Positions 59,016 to 64,000 of a DNA stretch of 64,000 nt are shown here, piece by piece. Position 1 is the first letter of the stretch, and each line of letters begins with the position of its first letter. The DNA lies in contig OY720347.1 in the NCBI GenBank assembly GCA_963082975.1, positions 10,460,225 to 10,524,224 of the forward strand. Direction: 5' to 3'. The translations under genes were made by a program, and so were the position numbers. The notes under the pieces are model-generated. The model did not search any database and had not been told where the DNA came from. It worked only from the letters and a program-made list of their open reading frames with translations. Source of the DNA: Labia minor (Eukaryota > Arthropoda > Insecta > Dermaptera > Spongiphoridae).

Positions 59016-59737
59016 AATTTTCCTTACATAAGACACTACAGGTATTCTTGTGATATTTTGAGGATTTTAGGTAGGTAAATTTTATATTATATATTATCAA
59101 TTTATTTATTTTTTATATTAAAATTAATTATGTAGCGATCATTTGTTTGAATTTGATTTTTTTTTGTATTCGATGTCGAAAATGAAAGCGCTAGAAGCAC
59201 CAGTTAGATTAAAATTATATTTCAAAAATGCAAATATTTAAATTTTGATTATTAGAAAGGCTATCAAATTTAATAACTTAATGGCGGTAAATTTATAAAA
59301 CAAATATTTTAAAGTATTTAAATAAATTCAGCCACCAACAATTAAATATATAAAAATATGTTTCATATAATCATATTCTAATAAACAATATTTATTTTAA
59401 TTAAATTTTATAAATGTATAATTTATTTAAGCGGGAAGACCATTTCTTCGTGAATTAGGACAGATGGCGCTAGTGAGGTTACCTTCACGTGGGATATAAC
59501 CAGAGAGAGTGTCTGTTTATGAACGCACCCATTCTCTGCCGCCATATTTCTCTAAACTTGTTTCAATCCAAACGCACACTTGTGTTGACAATCAAGTGGC
59601 TTTGTTTCTCTTTTTCTAATTATTTTTTTAACTATAGAGTATATTAGATTATTAATATTAGTTTTAGTGTATTAAATAAAATAAAAGATTTGCCTGCTAT
59701 CAATGTGGTTCCTTTTTAAATCTATTATAAAACGAAG
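59016..59737. promoter_or_regulatory. Probable NUP153 promoter and 5' UTR
   Basis: AT-rich until about 59450, then a less AT-rich stretch (59450-59600; gacagatggcgctagtgagg, ctctgccgccatatttc) just upstream of the NUP153 start. It resembles a promoter or 5' UTR, but no transcription start can be fixed. Confidence 0.4.
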
Positions 59738-60094
59738 ATGGCCCAAAGAGGAAGATCTTTAAAGAACAAGCGTGGACACCACAACTCTAAACCTTACGAC
59801 ATTTCTAATGTGGGTAAAATTTTTTTATCATATTCATATTTTTAACAAAGAGAATGATCTAGCAGACTTTGAAAATCTTTAAGATAGGTTTGGCAGGAGA
59901 GAAATCTATTAGGCCGTTTGGCGCGTACTTTATTACAAAAATAGAATTGAAGATTAGGACCTCTTGCTAAGTCCTACTCTCAAAAGCTTTCACTAGTTTT
60001 CTATCAAAAGTTGAGGTCTATTATAATTTTTCAGAAATTTTAATTTCTTTAATATTTGTATTTCAATTATTTTCTAAAATAAAAAAAATAGTTA

Positions 60095-60131
<37 letters not shown>

Positions 60132-63100
60132 TAGATCTTAATAATTTTATCAAAAATAATTTCTATATTAATTCTTCCAAAAGCGTATTTTTAAAGAAAA
60201 TGTTAATATATATATAATTATTTTAATTATATTTAGAAAATAATACTTTCATTTATTTTTAATTCACTGAGGCTATCTATGAATCTTGAGTTTTTCATTT
60301 TTTTTTTATTTATTTTATTAAAACATGTTAATAATTTCCCTTTTTCATAATATTTCTTATTATTTTCAGTCTTTTTTCAAAAAGGTTACAAATTTTCTTC
60401 CTCAAAAAACATGGTTGAGCAAATGGTTCAATTCAGACACATGCGAGAATGAGACATCGACATCTCTTCAACAGCCAGTTCATTTAAATAATAATAACAA
60501 CAATCCTAATATTGATTACTCTGAATCGGAAGATGATAATAATCTTATTGAGGAGGAAGTACCTCCATCAAAACGTGCAAGACATCATAGTTCTTCATTT
60601 ACGTCTACATCAAATAATTTTACAATTTCTTCTATTGCGAATGCTGACCTCACACGATTTCCGATTGCAAGTGCATCGACAATAACAGCTACAATTGGGG
60701 ATGGAACCAAAACTACTTCTACTCCCCGACTAGAACGATCTTCTTTAAATGAACGTCGAGACGATGAAGAAGTTCTTGATTATAGTGATGATGAACCCAT
60801 CGCAGGACCAAGTGGTATTCAAAAGGAGAGCTCTACTGATAAAAATATCTTAAATATTGATTCTCAACGTAATTTACCTGCAAATATAACACTTAATAAT
60901 AATGAATCTAAATTAAATGGTGAGTAAATGATTAATTTTATTCATTTATTGTAAAAACAATCCATTTATAAATTATTTTCTAACTGAAATTTTCTTTTTT
61001 AAAAATATCAATTATTAAAATATTCAAATTTAATTAAATTTATATAATGAAATTTTAATATTTAAAAATTAAAAAATAATCTCATAATATTTATGGCACC
61101 TGATTTTAACACTTAAAATATTATGAATATCTCATTTAAATAAAAATTCACACTGGTGAATTTTTCATGAATTGTTCTATTTGTATTATACTTTCAAACA
61201 AGGATTTTAATTTTCAAAACCTTGATAATCTATATATAATAATGTATTATTAACTCACTAGAGATATATTATTATCATCAATAAAATACATTTTGAATTT
61301 AATTCTTAAATTAATAATTAGAAACAGATTTATTACAATTTGATTAACGTAGTAATTCAAGTAAACATTTTATTTTAACTTAATTTATTCTTCAATTAGT
61401 TAATTAATTTTTTTCTTTATTCATTGCGATTATAAATAATTCAAAACAAATCAAATCAAAACTTTTTAATATTTTATCAAATTCTACTTTTGTGACAATA
61501 TTCATTATTTTAATGATTTTTCTTAATATGGGTAAAATTTTCTAGATATCATAAAACTTAAAAATGTATTTATATGTAATATTTTTATTTAATTTTAGGA
61601 GATAATCACTCAGAGAGCAGTGAATCAACCAGTGGCTGTTCTTCACTTGTACCACAAACAAATCGTGTACTTCAACAAAATCTTACATCCAATATAGGAA
61701 GACGATCTTCTACTATTGACGAGAAATTTAATTTTTGTAAGTTATTTTTTAAATAATTATTTAATATATGTCAATTAATTTTCTATAACAGAATAACAAA
61801 GGATCCAAATTTTATTATTTTATTTCTTTAAAAAAAATATCACTAAACATTCAGATTTTACGATACACATATGTTGTATTTTTTACCTATTTAGTAAAAT
61901 AATAAGAAAGATTTTTATTGTTTCTCATATATTAAATATTTCTATAGCAAAAATGATCAAAAAATTAATTTTAATGCAAAAGTAGCCTAATTTCTTTGGG
62001 GTATTGCTCACACAACATCATATCTTCAAATTATTGTATAATATTATATTATTTTAATTTCTAGCTAATCAACAAGCAGCCAAATCGTTATTCAATATTA
62101 AAAGTCTTAGAAATTCCAATCTTAGCTCAAGGTCGCCGAGACATAAACAACAGCCGTCATTCAATATTTCTGTATTCACAAATTCATCATTAGTAAGTTT
62201 TATTATTTTTACTTTCTTTTGATAAGATTTAACAAAACAAAAAAATTATTTCAGAATACTTCCCGGAATAACTCTCGAGAAAGTTCAATTACTACTTCTC
62301 CATTCTATTCAGGCCAGACAACTTATGGTGGAGCTTCTGCATATTCTTCAAGGAAAAATGGTTTATTTGGAAATGATAGCTTCTCAAACACACCTAAAGA
62401 AAGTATTCAGGTAATTTAATTTATTTTGAATAAACGAATTATTTATTTATAAATTTAAATTCTACTGTAAAACTATAGCTAAATCAGATATAATTTAATT
62501 TCTAAAATCAATTTTTTTTTTAGGTCCGACCTGAACGTGAATCGAGGACTCCAGGATCTGCTATGAGTCGTACTGCACAGCGGATTTTAGATGCTTTGGA
62601 ACATTTATCTACGCCAGTTCTCGATGCTAAAAGAATTCCTATTAAATATCCAACAACTCCCTCTTCCCAACTCTTATCTCGAAAAAGAAAATTCTCTTCT
62701 ACTGTTTCTCAAAATAGTAGCCATGATACATCTCTAAAAATGCCTCCCACTCATAGTTTAAATGTTCCAACTGTGCCTGATCTTCTGAAACTCCAACAAC
62801 GAGAACGATTATTAGGTACAACAGCACAAGCACGAGAAGTAGCTTCTGATAAGCTTGCATCTAAGCAATTAACAATTTCTCCAAATTCTACGTCACCTAA
62901 AAATATAATTAATATAGATTCATCTAAAAATGAATTAAAAAATACACATGTATCCACTTTTATTAATTCAACCAAGAAAAATTCATTGATATCTTCAACA
63001 TTGAAAACACATGTAGCTACAAAGAGTCCTCAAGATCCAAATGATAACCAACAAACTTCTTATCGATTAAGGTATTTATTTCATAATTTTATTTAAATAA

Positions 63101-64000
63101 ATTAAATATACAAGAGAAAACTCAAGTGATAGGAGTATGAGATTTAATCCAATTATATATATAAATAATAGATAATTAAATTCCATTAACTACAAATAAT
63201 ATTAAATTGAGTTTGTTAACCAAACTATTTATTGAGAATAATTTGGTAATAATATAGAATACTATTATTAATTTTGACATTATTTATCATATATAATCAA
63301 TAGTCAATAAATTTAGCCGTTATATACATTTAAAAGTTAGCTAAAAGTTTTATTTTTTGTTGATAACGCTCTTTTAAAATGGAGTGGATTTTATTAGATC
63401 TACTAATCATATCAGTCTGAAAAAACAATATAATTTTTATAACGTAAACTGTTATTTACTTTGTACATTTTATTAATATTTTGATGTATGAAATATAATT
63501 TTTTTTCTTTTTATTATAGATCTGAAGAAGATGATTCTAAATCCCGAAAAATTACAAAATTTAAATCAAAGCATAAAGATTACGAAGATGCCCCAATAGA
63601 AGAGGTTAATTTACCAGAAGTAGAACTTCCTATAACTTCTCTTCCAAAGTTTGATTTCATGCCTAATAAACCAGAAACAAAACCTACTGAAATTTCAGTG
63701 AGCGCAACTCAAGATAATATTTTGAAAACAACATCTTTATTGCAACCTAACCTCCCCAAAGATAAGCCAAGTGTTTCTCCAGTTCCTCCTAAAGACATTA
63801 CTAATACAACGAGTATTTCACTTCCAATTGTTAATTTTAAATCTTCGATAAAAAATACTTCTGCTATTCCTAAATCTAATAACGCAATCACTTTCGCACC
63901 TCCTACTATAATTGTAACTAATCATCTTAAAATAGATGCAAATTATAGTTACAAATTTAGTGATCCAATTGATTTAACATCAGAAATGAAATCTTTAAAT
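59738..64000 (+). CDS. NUP153: Nucleoporin NUP153, N-terminal part (continues past window)
   Basis: Component of the nuclear basket of the pore. Seven exons seen: 59738-59809, 60370-60919, 61599-61736, 62065-62192, 62255-62410, 62524-63071, 63520-64000 (open at the edge), giving 691 codons so far. The N-terminal helix region is FFKKVTNFLPQKTWLSKWF, followed by Ser/Asn-rich acidic sequence (DYSDDEP). Family landmarks follow in the right order: SPFYSGQTTYGGASAY, SRTAQRILDALEHLSTPV with DAKRIP, then after a Ser/Thr/Lys-rich stretch PEVELPITSLPKFDFM. This matches the N-terminal region of animal NUP153 before the zinc fingers. The first donor is the unusual GTGGGT: only a cut at 59809 keeps phase with exon 2. 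The zinc fingers and FG repeats lie outside the window. Confidence 0.87.

Noticed and set aside
1..64000. CRISPR array, operon, phage or plasmid content
   Set aside because: No regularly spaced identical repeats, no polycistronic layout and no prokaryotic gene families; all complete genes are animal-type.

Overview
The window looks like nuclear DNA of an arthropod-like animal. It is strongly AT-rich and has spliceosomal introns with GT..AG borders. Its genes are conserved animal single-copy genes, and they sit among a dense, mostly decayed population of mariner/Tc1, hAT, Mutator-like and LINE elements. The pattern would suit a parasitic copepod such as a salmon louse, but that is an inference from composition and repeat style. 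No bacterial-style operon, CRISPR array, rRNA or intact tRNA gene was seen.

Layout. 1-2.2 kb: dispersed repeats and a mariner relic. 3.6-7.5 kb: arm A of a large inverted duplication, carrying an intronless USP4/11/15-type deubiquitinase (+). 8.4-9.1 kb: LINE tail and a hAT MITE. 9.3-16.7 kb: NUP107 (-), 17 exons, with a mariner inside one intron. 17.7-19.5 kb: bystin (+), divergent from NUP107. 20.3-21.8 kb: a C2H2 zinc-finger gene (-), convergent with bystin. 22-25 kb: nested hAT elements, a reverse transcriptase relic and an unnamed repeat family. 26.6-31.1 kb: arm B of the inverted duplication with the second USP copy (-), invaded by nested hAT elements and ending at a mariner relic. 32.2-36.1 kb: no gene seen. 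36.1-43.4 kb: WAC (-), 10 exons. 45.3-49.2 kb: proline dehydrogenase (+), two exons, with an intron full of repeats. 50.2-59.0 kb: transposon graveyard, including a hAT that contains both a Mutator-like element and a mariner. 59.7-64.0 kb: the first seven exons of NUP153 (+), running off the window.

The genes do not form one pathway. NUP107 (nuclear pore Y-complex scaffold) and NUP153 (nuclear basket) share the pore; bystin acts in 40S ribosome maturation; WAC promotes RNF20/40-dependent H2B ubiquitination; the USP copies remove ubiquitin; PRODH is mitochondrial. Exon models were built by eye from splice sites, reading phase and remembered family conservation. For each complete model the summed exon length is a whole number of codons: NUP107 888 aa, bystin 426 aa, zinc finger 294 aa, WAC 638 aa, PRODH 592 aa.

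I did not find a convincing new molecular system. The most notable signal is the inverted USP pair. A core of about 2.6 kb appears identical wherever I compared it, including a trinucleotide run, but it is bounded on both sides by clearly diverged duplicated flanks. This is the signature of recent gene conversion between inverted copies, unless it is an assembly effect.
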